Positions 1 to 9,435 of a stretch of 64,000 nucleotides of DNA are shown here, in pieces. The notes below the pieces were generated by a model that saw only the letters and a list, made by a program, of their open reading frames with translations, was not told where the DNA came from and made no database searches. This stretch comes from Methylotenera sp. (GTDB lineage: Bacteria; Pseudomonadota; Gammaproteobacteria; Burkholderiales; Methylophilaceae), in NCBI GenBank assembly GCA_030693535.1, contig JAUYAL010000051.1, forward strand, positions 1-64,000. The letters run 5' to 3'. The position numbers and the translations under genes were made by a program. Positions within the stretch are counted from its first letter, which is position 1; every line of letters starts with the position of its first letter.

Positions 1-346
1 TTAATCCACTTCCAATGGTTAAATCTATTAGCTGTGCTTCCGGAACATTTTTCTTAATAGATTGAATTCCATTTTCTCGGCCAGATTCACTTTCATACAT
101 TTGGCTTTGACCAATAATCTGGTGATTGCCAGCTTTAAGTACAAAATATGGTTTTTCAGTTTTTGAAACTAGACGTTCATAACGCGCATCATCTGCTGCA
201 TTTTTCTGAATAGAAGCAATACCATTCAATGCACTGGCTTTGCTATCATACATTTCACTTTGCATGATAATTTGACCATTACCTGCCAGTAAATTAAAGT
301 GAAACTGTCCGCTTCTGGATGTTTTTAGTTCAAACTTTCCTGCCAT
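1..346 (-). CDS. YegP-like DUF1508 protein, partial (3' end outside window)
   Basis: The protein starts with MAGKFELKT and contains two DUF1508-type repeats, each with a pattern like QSEMY-S-A-NGI-S-KNA and QSQMYESE-G-NGI-S-KKN. This family (E. coli YegP) is about 110 residues long, forms a compact alpha/beta fold and has no settled function. The frame is still open at base 1, so the C-terminus lies outside the window. The start ATG at 346 matches that of a close paralogue at 34491-34826; the two proteins are clearly similar along their whole shared length, with many silent base differences. Family assignment is firm, function unknown. Confidence 0.85.
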   Translation of the reverse strand, partial: MAGKFELKTSRSGQFHFNLLAGNGQIIMQSEMYDSKASALNGIASIQKNAADDARYERLVSKTEKPYFVLKAGNHQIIGQSQMYESESGRENGIQSIKKNVPEAQLIDLTIGSGL

Positions 347-431
347 TTACCTATCCTTTATTTTCATGACTGGACTTCCCACGGACTCTAAACATCGAAC
401 CTTACATACAGAGATGCCAGTTTTTCAATAA

Positions 432-1352
432 CTATATTTCTCTGACGCCTCGGTTTCCAGATCTATTCGAAAATCTCGTAAGACAATTCAGAACCTCAAT
501 TTCAACTTTGGCTGGCTTGCCACCATAGACATTATCTTTCAACCAAACCACCTCTTCCTTAATGGCATCATCACCAGTTAAAGTGTTATGCCAGCACTTC
601 TTATCGCCGTTCCATCTATAGCCTTTTGCTTTAAGAATATCTTTGGTTTCAAAAGGTGAGCCTAGCGCAGAAATAGTATAACTTTTCTGATGCAGTGATA
701 ATAACAGGGACTTTAAGACCAGCTCTTTTGATTTAGGAAGATGCTTTTGAAGTATTTCAAGCAATGCAAAGCAATCAACTTCGGCACGATGCGCGTCGTA
801 AAAGAAACCGTATTGATAAGCAATGTAATCGAGCTTGGCTGATCCAACGCCTTCGCCACTCCAGTCAATCTGCGCAAAGGTACACGCCCAAGGCAGAGAC
901 TCAAATATTGGCAATCGCTTTTCAAGGAAGACTCGATCAAACTTAGCGTTGTGTGCGATCACGATGCTGACATCTTCGAGAAAGCGCGCCACACTGTTGT
1001 TATCAATTCTATGACCCTTGACCATTTCATCTGTAATACCATGCACCGCGGTAGAGTCTGGTGGAATAGGAAAACCAGGATCCTCCAGCTCATCAAATGA
1101 TCCAAGAACGTTGTAGGCTACCCCTGTTTCAGGATCAAACTCAAATAAAACCATGCCGAGCTCAATAATGGCATCTTGGTCTGGATTAATGCCCGTGGTT
1201 TCCGTATCAACAACCACGCCCTTTAACAATGCTCGTCCGTCATTTTTAGAAAATTCTGTGCGTGGGGAGATACGCCGAATTACTTTGTAATCAGGATTTT
1301 TGTCTAAAAGTGTTACGGCATCAGTAACAGCTAAGTCAGCAATCATATTCAA
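432..1352 (-). CDS. DEDDh 3'-5' exonuclease (DnaQ-like)
   Basis: This is a DnaQ/RNase T superfamily exonuclease of 306 residues. Exo I is VVVDTETTG (D49, E51), Exo II is AHNAKFD (H134 to D139) and Exo III is HRAEVDC (H188, D193), so the DEDDh metal-binding set is complete and the protein should remove nucleotides from 3' ends of DNA or RNA. The roughly 85 C-terminal residues after the exonuclease fold (with RWNGDKKCWH) form a small extra domain of the kind seen in stand-alone exonucleases rather than in the polymerase III epsilon subunit. No strong Shine-Dalgarno sequence marks the start; ATG 1352 and ATG 1346 are equally possible. It lies among accessory genes on the same strand. The exact substrate is not predictable. 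Confidence 0.88.
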   Translation of the reverse strand: MNMIADLAVTDAVTLLDKNPDYKVIRRISPRTEFSKNDGRALLKGVVVDTETTGINPDQDAIIELGMVLFEFDPETGVAYNVLGSFDELEDPGFPIPPDSTAVHGITDEMVKGHRIDNNSVARFLEDVSIVIAHNAKFDRVFLEKRLPIFESLPWACTFAQIDWSGEGVGSAKLDYIAYQYGFFYDAHRAEVDCFALLEILQKHLPKSKELVLKSLLLSLHQKSYTISALGSPFETKDILKAKGYRWNGDKKCWHNTLTGDDAIKEEVVWLKDNVYGGKPAKVEIEVLNCLTRFSNRSGNRGVREI

Positions 1353-1446
1353 CTGGCTTTCAAAAAATAGTACCGCTCATTGTACATATGATATGCGATA
1401 TTAATAGACTCCCGCTAAAGCAGGGTGAAGTTCTCACCCGACTTCG

Positions 1447-2523
1447 TTAGTTAGCTATGTTCATTTGATTGAATAGAGTTTCAGCGTTAGTTTTAGCTAG
1501 ATGAGCTTGATCAGATTCTAATGGTGGCAATTTTATTCCATCTTCACCATCTACAAACATCGGTCCGCCTACATCATCGTCATATCGAGAACCATCCTCA
1601 TGTATTGCATAATGGAGATCTTGTGTTAAGTCTTTACCTAACAACTGAGATAAATATACCCAAGTCCAGCAACGAAGAAGATCATCCTTCTCGTAGCTTT
1701 CTATTAACTCTCTCATAGCCGTTATGTTTCCAGCTTCTGCTGCAACGTTCAGCCAATAGCGATGCTCATCAGGTCGACCAAGATTCTCCGCAATTTCAGC
1801 GATTCTCATTGGATTAGCATCTACGTTCTTATGATTACCTTCAAAGAAGGCATGGTCACCAAACTTTTCTGCTAGATCAAGAAGAGCCAAATCGCAGCCA
1901 AGACTTGCAGCTTCACGTAGATGGTAATGGTATTTATTTTTAGAGCTAAGTTGTCGTTGATACGTTAGTGCAAACTCTTTTTCGATACCGCTAAGCTCGC
2001 GGCCAGACTGCATTTGTTTATACCAGTAATCACTAGTTATTCCATCTTCATCGCTTTCATCACTATTCGCATGATGTAAAGCAAGTGCGTAATGCGCAAT
2101 CGAGTTCCCTGACTTTGCTGCTGCTTCCAATGCTTTGAATTCTTCTGGTGAAATCAGCTGAGATGTGTCATCAGATTCCCAGTCATATTCGTCTGAATAA
2201 TCGTAATTTCTTAATTGGTCGACTAAATCAGAAAAGCTTAGTGCACTGATGCGATGCTCCTTCATAACCTCAGGTAGTGCTTTAGTGATAATATTTCCAT
2301 ATCCAAGTTCTTCAGATCGTTGCTGGATGAGTGCCAGATTAACAGTATCAGCCGTGTCATAACTCTCACGCTGAATAAGAATCGCTTTGATGGTTAAGGA
2401 TGCGTAGGTATTAAAACCAAAGGCTGCTGCAAGCAACTCATAAATATGAGATCGCTTCACAGGAATGCTGGCAACTTGCTCTAGTTTTTGATGCGCTGAA
2501 TAAATGATGTTCTTGATTGTCAT
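1447..2523 (-). CDS. SEL1-like repeat protein
   Basis: The start chosen is the ATG at 2523, which has GGAGAT seven bases upstream; the earlier ATG at 2538 would contain that ribosome site. The N-terminal 45 residues (SAHQKLEQVASI to FGFNTYASL) resemble the short helical domain found at the start of many glyoxalase-related and SEL1-type accessory proteins. The middle contains degenerate SEL1/TPR-like helical repeats (IAHYALALHHAN, LREAASLGCDLALLDLAEKF, WLNVAAEAGNITAMRELIE). The tail is acidic. Such repeats usually mediate protein contacts. No catalytic motif is visible and no function is proposed. Confidence 0.65.
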   Translation of the reverse strand: MTIKNIIYSAHQKLEQVASIPVKRSHIYELLAAAFGFNTYASLTIKAILIQRESYDTADTVNLALIQQRSEELGYGNIITKALPEVMKEHRISALSFSDLVDQLRNYDYSDEYDWESDDTSQLISPEEFKALEAAAKSGNSIAHYALALHHANSDESDEDGITSDYWYKQMQSGRELSGIEKEFALTYQRQLSSKNKYHYHLREAASLGCDLALLDLAEKFGDHAFFEGNHKNVDANPMRIAEIAENLGRPDEHRYWLNVAAEAGNITAMRELIESYEKDDLLRCWTWVYLSQLLGKDLTQDLHYAIHEDGSRYDDDVGGPMFVDGEDGIKLPPLESDQAHLAKTNAETLFNQMNIAN

Positions 2524-2715
2524 GATAACTATCTCCATAAATATACAGACTCTGGGTAGCGCACACGTTTAATACCCCAGTGTCTATTCATAGGGTTAGT
2601 TTTTCATTTGTTTAAATCAAGTAATTTGAAGTGCCGATTTTTACTCGTGTGCAAGTATGGCTGGCGCCTAATGAGAATAATAGCGCACGATATAGCTTTA
2701 GTCTAGTAAAGTGGA

Positions 2716-3612
2716 TTAATTGCAGATAAGCTGAGTTGCTAGCTTACAGATTTCATCTTTCATGGCTAATTTAGTTCGCCAACCTTCTGGAATTCCAGAC
2801 TCTCCATAGAAAGCACCTGCAATCTGACCGCATATTGCCGCAGTGGTGTCAGCATCTTGACCAAGATTTGTGGCACATAATATGGCATCTCTGAAATTGT
2901 CAGTGTGATAGAAACACCACAATGCAGCTTCCAGGCTTGACACTACATAGCTCGTACCAAAGATTTCACCCTCGGTTTTAATGAAATAATCTCCACGCGA
3001 GACTGATTCAATTTTGCTTGATGTCAAACCACTTGATCCATGTCCAAGCAAAATGCTTTCTTTAGTGGCACCATCCAGTGCCATGTAAAGCATTGCGCCA
3101 AACAGTCGACTTGCTTCTACACATTCAACTGCACCATGAGTGGTTCGTGAACTCTCACCTGACATATTAATTGCACTTACTTGGTCTGGGTAATAGAACA
3201 TAGGTACGGGTGCTAATCGCATAATGCAGCCATTCCCCGCAGAATTCTCATCGACACTTCCGCTAAAGGGATTGCCCGTTTTTTTGAATTGATTCAATGC
3301 AGAATTCGTGGCTATTCCTATATCAAAAAATTTGCCATTACTGCTTAAATATCCCTCATCGCGCCAGCGAACATACTTCTTCATCTGGTCTAGTGCGTCA
3401 AATTTGCCTCGCTCAACTAGGCTGGTTGCCAAGCAAAGTGCCATAGAGGTGTCATCTGTCCACTCACCTGGATTTAGATTAAATGGACCACCCCCTACCA
3501 TATCAGTGACAAGTGGGAACGTACCACGCATTTTAAATTCAACTGTCGTGCCTACGGCATCGCCACATGCCAAGCCTAATAAAGCACCTCGAAATCTATC
3601 AATAGTTTCCAT
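2716..3612 (-). CDS. ADP-ribosylglycohydrolase family protein
   Basis: The 298-residue protein belongs to the DraG/ARH family, which hydrolyses ADP-ribose from proteins or nucleic acids using a binuclear Mg centre. Visible signatures are GLACGDAVG (residues 13-21), the metal-binding WTDDTSMA (T52, D53, D54), NGCIMRLAP (127-135) and the C-terminal metal motif GQDADTTAA (D253, D255, T256). The length is normal and all metal ligands are present, so it should be active. No ADP-ribosyltransferase gene is seen next to it, so the substrate is unknown. Flanked by genes on the same strand but with gaps over 170 bases, so it is likely its own transcript. Confidence 0.9.
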   Translation of the reverse strand: METIDRFRGALLGLACGDAVGTTVEFKMRGTFPLVTDMVGGGPFNLNPGEWTDDTSMALCLATSLVERGKFDALDQMKKYVRWRDEGYLSSNGKFFDIGIATNSALNQFKKTGNPFSGSVDENSAGNGCIMRLAPVPMFYYPDQVSAINMSGESSRTTHGAVECVEASRLFGAMLYMALDGATKESILLGHGSSGLTSSKIESVSRGDYFIKTEGEIFGTSYVVSSLEAALWCFYHTDNFRDAILCATNLGQDADTTAAICGQIAGAFYGESGIPEGWRTKLAMKDEICKLATQLICN

Positions 3613-3851
3613 ATGATTGCGGCCAAATTATTTTCACATCGTCCTCTAATTTTAGTCCTGCTGCTAGCATTGCTTTAAGTAAAAACTATCTTAATTTATT
3701 AATGCCTAATTTGCGTATACGCATGAATTTAATCTGAGTATGACCGAATGAAGGGTCTAGAAAATCGTAAGGCAGACCAATTAATATCGACATTTTGACC
3801 AGTTCATCCAAAAATATTTTGAAGAGTTGTAGATTGGAATTAACTATTTAT

Positions 3852-4283
3852 CTACATATCGGAGGCATCTAGTTCAAACAGTATAAACCTGGTTTCTTTG
3901 GAGATGTGTCCATTGTTATTTTTATTTATGTTCAATACTCGCTTAAGTTCTTTAACAGCTTGTATATATTCTTTCGATAACTCCCAGCCCGCATCACGCG
4001 GTATAAGCATTATTTCTAGCCAGTATTCAAGATCTTCACGGCGAGCTAAAGGTAGAACATTTCCAAGCCTATCTGCTTCAGATAGAATCGTTTGGGAAAC
4101 ACGTTCTTTTATATTTTTAATTAGACTAAGCTCTTCTTCCTTTATATCCGAGTTAGTAGCAATATCTTCTAGCTCTATAAGCCCATTGGCTAAACTAGAG
4201 GCGGCATTTGCACCATACTTATTTTTATAGAAAATCTCTAGTTTATTCCGAGCTTCATCAATCATTCTATTTGCTTGATTCAT
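3852..4283 (-). CDS. hypothetical protein, 143 aa, partner of the upstream gene
   Basis: I do not recognise this protein. It is largely alpha-helical and charged (NQANRMIDEARNKLEIFY at the start, KERVSQTILSEADR in the middle), without a signal peptide or membrane segment. The start is placed at ATG 4283, which has GGAGAT six bases upstream; this GGAG overlaps the stop codon region of the preceding gene, leaving a gap of only two bases. The tight spacing implies co-translation with the DUF4258-like protein at 4286-4567, an arrangement often seen for toxin-antitoxin or nuclease-inhibitor pairs, but nothing in the sequence proves such a role. Confidence 0.6.
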   Translation of the reverse strand: MNQANRMIDEARNKLEIFYKNKYGANAASSLANGLIELEDIATNSDIKEEELSLIKNIKERVSQTILSEADRLGNVLPLARREDLEYWLEIMLIPRDAGWELSKEYIQAVKELKRVLNINKNNNGHISKETRFILFELDASDM

Positions 4284-4285
4284 TT

Positions 4286-4567
4286 TTATCTCCATATCCG
4301 TGCATGGCGATGACCAGTTGTTACCGTAACCCCGTGCATGCTGTTAATCACCTTATATGCGTTTAAACTATTGTCTAGTCGCCGTGCTGACTGGCGACCC
4401 ATATCTTGTTCGATATCTTGAATACTTGTCTTATCAAGATAAAAAATCACACCGCCATGTCCGTCATGTTGCTCATTGCCATAAAGATCTAATATTTCAT
4501 TCATGCATGCTGGAATGCCGCGTTGCTGCGCTCTGATTTTTGCATGCTTGCTAATAAACTGGTCCAT
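4286..4567 (-). CDS. small basic DUF4258-like protein
   Basis: A 93-residue protein with FISKHAKIRAQQRGIP near the N-terminus and VTVTTGHRHARIWR at the C-terminus. The pair KHA-R-QQRGI and TVGHR-RI is typical of a widespread small-protein family related to DUF4258, whose fold recalls RelE/BrnT-type toxins. The start is ATG 4567, five bases after GGAGG. It is followed after two bases by the helical protein at 3852-4283, and preceded by a ribbon-helix-helix protein gene. A toxin-like role is an inference from family shape and gene spacing only. Confidence 0.55.
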   Translation of the reverse strand: MDQFISKHAKIRAQQRGIPACMNEILDLYGNEQHDGHGGVIFYLDKTSIQDIEQDMGRQSARRLDNSLNAYKVINSMHGVTVTTGHRHARIWR

Positions 4568-4591
4568 ATCATCCTCCACATTCTGAAAAAT

Positions 4592-5227
4592 TTATAAATT
4601 GTCTAATAGCCACTGATCGGTCCGGTCGGGGAGGAAAACGTCAGGGACGTAGCAATTTAAGCCATATAGATCTACATCTTTGAAATGTCTGTCTGTGAGT
4701 AAAATAGTAGAAAGTGAATCGCTTACGTCAATAGCTAAACTTCTTAAGTGAATCGCTTCTCGTATTGCTATAAATGGAAAATCAATTGGCTCAAATGGGT
4801 AAAATATATCTGGGAAAAAGTTCCAGTCAAATACGTGTTTATCCCAAACATTCAATCGCCAATTTTCATCTAATCTAAGCAAACGATCAATTTGAGTGGG
4901 AGTGAGAGTCAGTAGTAGCAAAATTCTGTTGAATATTGCATCACGAACGATTCTTTTTTGGCTACAGATTGTGTCTATGCGATCAATCAAATCGACTGGC
5001 ATGGTAAACGTAACCACTTTGGTTGGGAGTAATTTTAACCTTGCCAGCACAAAGTCACGCGCTTCTTCTGAATTAGATTCAGTGACCTCTTCATCAATAT
5101 ACTCAACTTCTGTAGCTAATATTTTACTTATGAATGCATCTCTTCTTAAGCAAGCAGCCTCTATTTTTTTATCTAGTTTGTCCATGACTGGCTGCCAAAT
5201 TTTTACGGCTATTTTTTTTACTTGCAT
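4592..5227 (-). CDS. protein with two ribbon-helix-helix-like segments
   Basis: The 211-residue protein has two similar segments: KKIAVKIWQPVMDKLDKKI followed by RRDAFISKIL (residues 3-38), and KVVTFTMPVDLIDRIDTI followed by VRDAIFNRIL (about 70-104). Each looks like a strand-helix-helix unit of CopG/Arc repressors, suggesting a fused dimeric DNA-binding domain. The C-terminal half is rich in aromatic and acidic residues and not recognised. A perfect inverted repeat with a third half-site lies about 85 bases upstream of the start and would suit autoregulation by such a protein. The gene leads the small cluster 3852-5227. Repressor function is inferred. Confidence 0.6.
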   Translation of the reverse strand: MQVKKIAVKIWQPVMDKLDKKIEAACLRRDAFISKILATEVEYIDEEVTESNSEEARDFVLARLKLLPTKVVTFTMPVDLIDRIDTICSQKRIVRDAIFNRILLLLTLTPTQIDRLLRLDENWRLNVWDKHVFDWNFFPDIFYPFEPIDFPFIAIREAIHLRSLAIDVSDSLSTILLTDRHFKDVDLYGLNCYVPDVFLPDRTDQWLLDNL

Positions 5228-5310
5228 GCTGTCTTCTCTCTTATTTTTTAACTAGTGACGAATAATAAGCTTAATAAATCCACTTGTCAAATCCTAATTT
5301 AAAATATTTA

Positions 5311-5338
5311 TGCAATTATATTAATTGCAAATGCAATT
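5311..5338. promoter_or_regulatory. candidate operator: TGCAATT inverted repeat plus extra half-site
   Basis: TGCAATT at 5311-5317 and its complement AATTGCA at 5323-5329 form a perfect 7-base dyad around a 5-base centre, and a third TGCAATT follows at 5332-5338. The block sits between the start of the ribbon-helix-helix protein (5227, leftward) and the transposase (5447, rightward). Ribbon-helix-helix repressors bind short repeated half-sites of this kind, so autoregulation is a reasonable inference. Confidence 0.45.
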
Positions 5339-5446
5339 AATATTACGGGTTTGCAAAATACGACACCTAGGTCTATATTTTATAAAGGGAAAGTGAATTT
5401 TTGCTTCTTACATAAACTCACCAAATATTGTTACTGGAGACTGAGA

Positions 5447-6844
5447 ATGTACAAAAATGCCAAACAGTGGGCTCGGGTACGCGATCGAATCTTTTTTTAT
5501 GGTGATTCAATACGCCACGTTGCTGAATCTGAAGGAATGAGCCGTAACACAGTACGCAAGATGCTCAAACATGCCCATCCACCTGGGTATATATCCTTTG
5601 CTCGAACTAAATCTAAAAACATCAAACTACAAAATACTTTCTCTGCCGATAATAGGCCTTCAAAAGTCATCAAGGATAAGTTGCTATGGATGGAATGGCT
5701 CTATTCAATTGAGCAACAATCAAAATCACGGGCTAATTCTTCAATTACGCACAGCAAGCTTTTTGATGTTCTATTTCCATCCACTAACTCACCACGCACC
5801 AAAGCTTTGGCAGTTCTCGCTAGACTTGATGGGTTTTCAATTGCTCAAATAGCTAAACATCTTTCCATTGCGCGCAATACAACTCGTAAATATCTGTCAG
5901 ACTTTCAATTGGGTGGAGAAAACGTGTTGCTTCATAGTAAAAGTAGGCCACTAAAATCTGATAACCCTGAATTAAAAAAATGTATTTTCAGCTTATTACA
6001 TGAGCCTCCAACCTTACACGGCATCAACCGCACCACGTGGAGAATGGCCGACTTATGCAGAATTCTTAAAAATTCAGGGCACTCAGCTTGCGATACAATC
6101 GTACGCACCATCATCAAAGATGCAGGATATAGATGGAAATCTGCACGAGTTGTGCTTACCAGCAAAGATCCCGAGTATCGGGAAAAATATCAACATATTC
6201 AAGAAATATTGTCTGGCCTAAAGGATGATGAACGATTCTTCTCAATAGATGAGTTCGGCCCTTTTGCCGTCAAAGCAAAGGCAGGACGCGTATTGGTTGA
6301 ATCAGGAGAACAGCCAACAGTGCCACAATGGCAAAAATCCAAGGGATGGCTGATCTTAACAGCTGCTTTAGAGTTATCGAGAAATCAAGTGACCCATTTT
6401 TACTCAAAAGCTAAAAATACCGAGGAAATGAAACGCATGACTGATGTGTTGATTAGGCAATATGCTGATGCCAGTAAGCTTTATATTTCTTGGGATGCTG
6501 CTTCTTGGCATATATCTAAAGAGCTTAAATCGTATATCAAGATTCACAACGAGAATGCTGTTGTAGATAAGTTGCCACTCGTCGAGTTGGCACCATTGCC
6601 AGCCTCAGCACAATTCCTTAACGTTATTGAGTCAGTTTTCAGTGGAATGGCGCGCGCCATAATCCATAACAGCGATTATGCTTCTACCAAGTCAGCTATG
6701 GAAGCAATCGATCGCCATTTTAAAGAAAGAAATCAGCATTTCATTGAGAACCCCAAGCGAGCTGGCAACAGGATTTGGGGAATGGAACGAACTAACAGTA
6801 AGTTTTCACCAAGCAATAACTGCAAGGACCCTTCCTATCGATAA
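5447..6844 (+). CDS. IS630-type transposase
   Basis: The protein (465 residues from the ATG at 5447, which has GGAG eight bases upstream) has an N-terminal helix-turn-helix (IRHVAESEGMSRNTVRKML), a second one (FSIAQIAKHLSIARNTTRKYL, about residues 130-152) and a C-terminal DDE domain: SIDEFGPF (D268), ISWDAASWH (D350) and LNVIESVF (E395). The order and spacing fit the IS630/Tc1 superfamily. The reading frame is intact and the catalytic triad complete, so the enzyme may be active. I found no convincing terminal inverted repeats or TA duplication in the flanks, so the borders of an element are not given and it may be an orphan copy. Confidence 0.8.
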   Translation: MYKNAKQWARVRDRIFFYGDSIRHVAESEGMSRNTVRKMLKHAHPPGYISFARTKSKNIKLQNTFSADNRPSKVIKDKLLWMEWLYSIEQQSKSRANSSITHSKLFDVLFPSTNSPRTKALAVLARLDGFSIAQIAKHLSIARNTTRKYLSDFQLGGENVLLHSKSRPLKSDNPELKKCIFSLLHEPPTLHGINRTTWRMADLCRILKNSGHSACDTIVRTIIKDAGYRWKSARVVLTSKDPEYREKYQHIQEILSGLKDDERFFSIDEFGPFAVKAKAGRVLVESGEQPTVPQWQKSKGWLILTAALELSRNQVTHFYSKAKNTEEMKRMTDVLIRQYADASKLYISWDAASWHISKELKSYIKIHNENAVVDKLPLVELAPLPASAQFLNVIESVFSGMARAIIHNSDYASTKSAMEAIDRHFKERNQHFIENPKRAGNRIWGMERTNSKFSPSNNCKDPSYR

Positions 6845-6938
6845 AAAGGTGTGTGTTAAGATAACAATAAAATACATAAAGATTGCGGTATATTCCACAC
6901 TTTTTTAGCAGACAATACAATTTTAAGTTGGTTATTTT

Positions 6939-7946
6939 ATGAACAAATCAATGACTCGTATCATTTTTGCACTAACAATTTTCGTTCTGCTTTACATTTG
7001 CGTTGCTTTAGTCGGAAATATTGTACAGATTGCTGATGCTGCAGACCGTATCTACTTGGGTGCAGGACAACCTCTTTTCTGGGTGTTGATATCGATTTTT
7101 TTGTTCACTGCAACTGCTCCATTCTATCTTTACTTAAAACTACCGCAAGCTTTGATCCCGCCTGAAGAAGCCTCCGGACCTAAATTTGAAGAGTATCTAG
7201 CAAAGCTTCGTCAAAGACTGTCAGTCAACTCGCGTCTTAATGGAGTTCCGCTGGAAAACAAAGAGGATATTCAATCTGCCATTGCCTCTCTTTCTAAAGA
7301 CTCTGATAAGGTCATTAGGGAGACGGCAACCGCAATTTTTGTTAGTACATCAATCATGCAAAATGGTCGTTTAGATGGCCTTATTACCCTATTTACACAG
7401 GCAAGAATGGTTTGGCGAGTGGCTTGTGTTTATCAACAACGACCTTCACCAAGGCAGATGCTATATCTATACTCAAACGTTGGGGCAAATGCGTTACTTG
7501 CTGAGTCCATTGAAGAGATTGATTTGTCAGAAATCGTAGCTCCTTTATTTGCATCTGGTCTAACTTCCTCAATACCTGGAATGTCATTGATCATGAATAG
7601 TGTTGCCAACGGCGCAGCAAACGCTTTCCTTACACTTCGCGTTGGATCAATCACTAAGCAATACTGTGAGGCGCTGAGCACTCCGTCTAGAAGTTTTGTC
7701 CGGAGAAACGCGACACTATCTGCCATGGCTACAATTGGTGGTATCGTTAAAGAAAATGGCTCGCGGATAGTGAGTGGATCTTGGGGCATGGTTAAAAGTG
7801 CTGTCGACTCCACTGCAAAAGGTGCAAAGAATGTCGCTAGCAAGGTCGGTGACACATCTTTACATGGTGCTAAAGCTGTGGGAAATACAATAAGCTCAAC
7901 AATTAACAGCGTAAAAAATATAGCAGATAAAATAACATCAAAATGA
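6939..7946 (+). CDS. YcjF/DUF697-like inner-membrane protein
   Basis: A 335-residue protein with two N-terminal membrane segments (about residues 6-26 and 44-65, separated by a short loop), like E. coli YcjF. The following region resembles DUF697: RVACVYQQRPS, LYLYSNVGANALLAESI and a small-residue-rich stretch ending in GAANAFLTLRVG. The C-terminal 80 residues are Ala/Gly/Lys rich and low in complexity (AKGAKNVASKVGD). It opens a three-gene set on the same strand with the coiled-coil protein (8209) and an exported protein (9420). The partner GTPase (YcjX type) that often accompanies DUF697 is absent. A role in membrane stress or in organising the neighbouring proteins is only a guess. Confidence 0.65.
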   Translation: MNKSMTRIIFALTIFVLLYICVALVGNIVQIADAADRIYLGAGQPLFWVLISIFLFTATAPFYLYLKLPQALIPPEEASGPKFEEYLAKLRQRLSVNSRLNGVPLENKEDIQSAIASLSKDSDKVIRETATAIFVSTSIMQNGRLDGLITLFTQARMVWRVACVYQQRPSPRQMLYLYSNVGANALLAESIEEIDLSEIVAPLFASGLTSSIPGMSLIMNSVANGAANAFLTLRVGSITKQYCEALSTPSRSFVRRNATLSAMATIGGIVKENGSRIVSGSWGMVKSAVDSTAKGAKNVASKVGDTSLHGAKAVGNTISSTINSVKNIADKITSK

Positions 7947-8208
7947 AACAAAATTGGCAATGTATATATGATGGGCGCACATGAATATCATCGAAACTCA
8001 TGAGCAAGGGTGAGGGGATATTTGCCAGGAAAGCTACAAAAGGCTCGAAACTTCACTAGAATTCGCTTGGAATGACATGATTGTGTTGTCAACACAGTAA
8101 GCGGGATAATATACAAAAAAGTGCTGAATTTTGTGTGAATAAAAAATCACAAAGTTAATGGCATATAACTTCAATGCAATTCATATTGCACAGTTTTAGA
8201 GAAAAAGA

Positions 8209-9435
8209 ATGAATAAAACATCAGTTGCCTTATCATCCATTGCACTCGTGATCTCACTGGCGGTACTAGCCTTTATCTGGAAAATTTCTACTGAAATCAG
8301 TGTTCTTAGTGCACAGATAGAACAAGCAAATCCCACTATAGGGAAGACGATATCAAATAAAATTTCATCGGAAGTTGAAAGTCAGTTAGCTTCCATAGAG
8401 AGTCAATTAGATGATAAGTCAAAATGGCCAACGACCCCAGAGGGAGTTCATAAGATTAATGATTCCCTTACAAATTTTGTAAATAATTTGTCTCCCTCAG
8501 TCCAAGAAGAGCTTTATCCACGTATTGCACAAAGAAGATGGGAGCTTGATGCTCTTTGGGTTCTTGTAAGTAAAGCAACAGACAGCAAAGGTTTAGACGA
8601 ACACGCGCAAGCATTGAACTCGCTTCTGGATCAGAAACCTATTGCAGCATCTTCTACTCTTGAAGATAGGTTAAAAATACGGCAAAAAGAAATTGAAAGT
8701 CAGATTACTGATGCCGATCATGCATCTGCCATTGAGTATGCAACGAATGTCATTAGCGGCAATGGAGACCCCCAAACTGCACTCAGAATGCTTGAAAAAT
8801 ATAATGATAATCTTGCAAATGAATTGACAGGGAAACTCCGAAAAAAAGTTATGACATTGGCAATTGCCAAAGATATTGAAAGTCTAGGAACTGAGCTAAA
8901 ACAATACTCAATGTTAGGTGATCAAGACTTAAAAGAGTACGGATTTACTAGGTTACATCAGTCCATTCAGGAAATTAGATTGAGAATGGTTGAGTCTGGT
9001 ATAAGCGATGACAAATTGCAGTCAAATCTTGCTACTTTGAAAAAAAACGTTACTGGCAATTTGGTCGCAATGAATAAAGTAAAAAGAAAAGTTTATGATG
9101 AAAAGGTCAAGCTATATCTGTCATGGGCGGTGGGAGAAATCAACAAAGTTCGTTCCTATAAGAAAATAGAGGAAGAACAACTAAATAAACTTAGCATAGC
9201 TGATCGCCACAATCCTATTTCAGATGCAAATAAGAAAGCTATAAATGTAACGAATGAAATCATTCGTGACGATTTGATTAGATATATGTCAAAAATCAAC
9301 CAAGGTGCCTTGGATGAAGCAGTTGGGCAGTGGTTTCGCAAGGTATATCAGGATCGGTTTGAGAGACTGGATGATGATGAAAAACTGAAAGTTGTTAATG
9401 GGTTTGCTTTCGCATCCAAATGGCCTGTGGAATAA
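8209..9435 (+). CDS. single-pass membrane protein with long helical domain
   Basis: The 408-residue protein begins with a membrane segment (VALSSIALVISLAVLAFIW, residues 5-23) followed by a periplasmic or cytoplasmic helical region with many coiled-coil-like heptads (SSEVESQLASIESQLDDK, ESQITDADHASAIEYA, YKKIEEEQLNKL). No catalytic motif or known domain is recognised. Its 3' end overlaps the next gene by 16 bases, which indicates translational coupling to the exported nuclease-like protein. The gene is AT-rich and belongs to the cassette 6939-10787. A scaffold role is inferred from shape only. Confidence 0.6.
   Translation: MNKTSVALSSIALVISLAVLAFIWKISTEISVLSAQIEQANPTIGKTISNKISSEVESQLASIESQLDDKSKWPTTPEGVHKINDSLTNFVNNLSPSVQEELYPRIAQRRWELDALWVLVSKATDSKGLDEHAQALNSLLDQKPIAASSTLEDRLKIRQKEIESQITDADHASAIEYATNVISGNGDPQTALRMLEKYNDNLANELTGKLRKKVMTLAIAKDIESLGTELKQYSMLGDQDLKEYGFTRLHQSIQEIRLRMVESGISDDKLQSNLATLKKNVTGNLVAMNKVKRKVYDEKVKLYLSWAVGEINKVRSYKKIEEEQLNKLSIADRHNPISDANKKAINVTNEIIRDDLIRYMSKINQGALDEAVGQWFRKVYQDRFERLDDDEKLKVVNGFAFASKWPVE

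Noticed and set aside
5447..6844. Complete IS630 insertion sequence with ends
   Set aside because: No matching terminal inverted repeats or TA duplication could be identified in the flanks; only the transposase gene is reported.
7433..7960. 175-codon minus-strand ORF
   Set aside because: It is a shadow of the YcjF-like gene, has no ribosome site and no recognisable domain.
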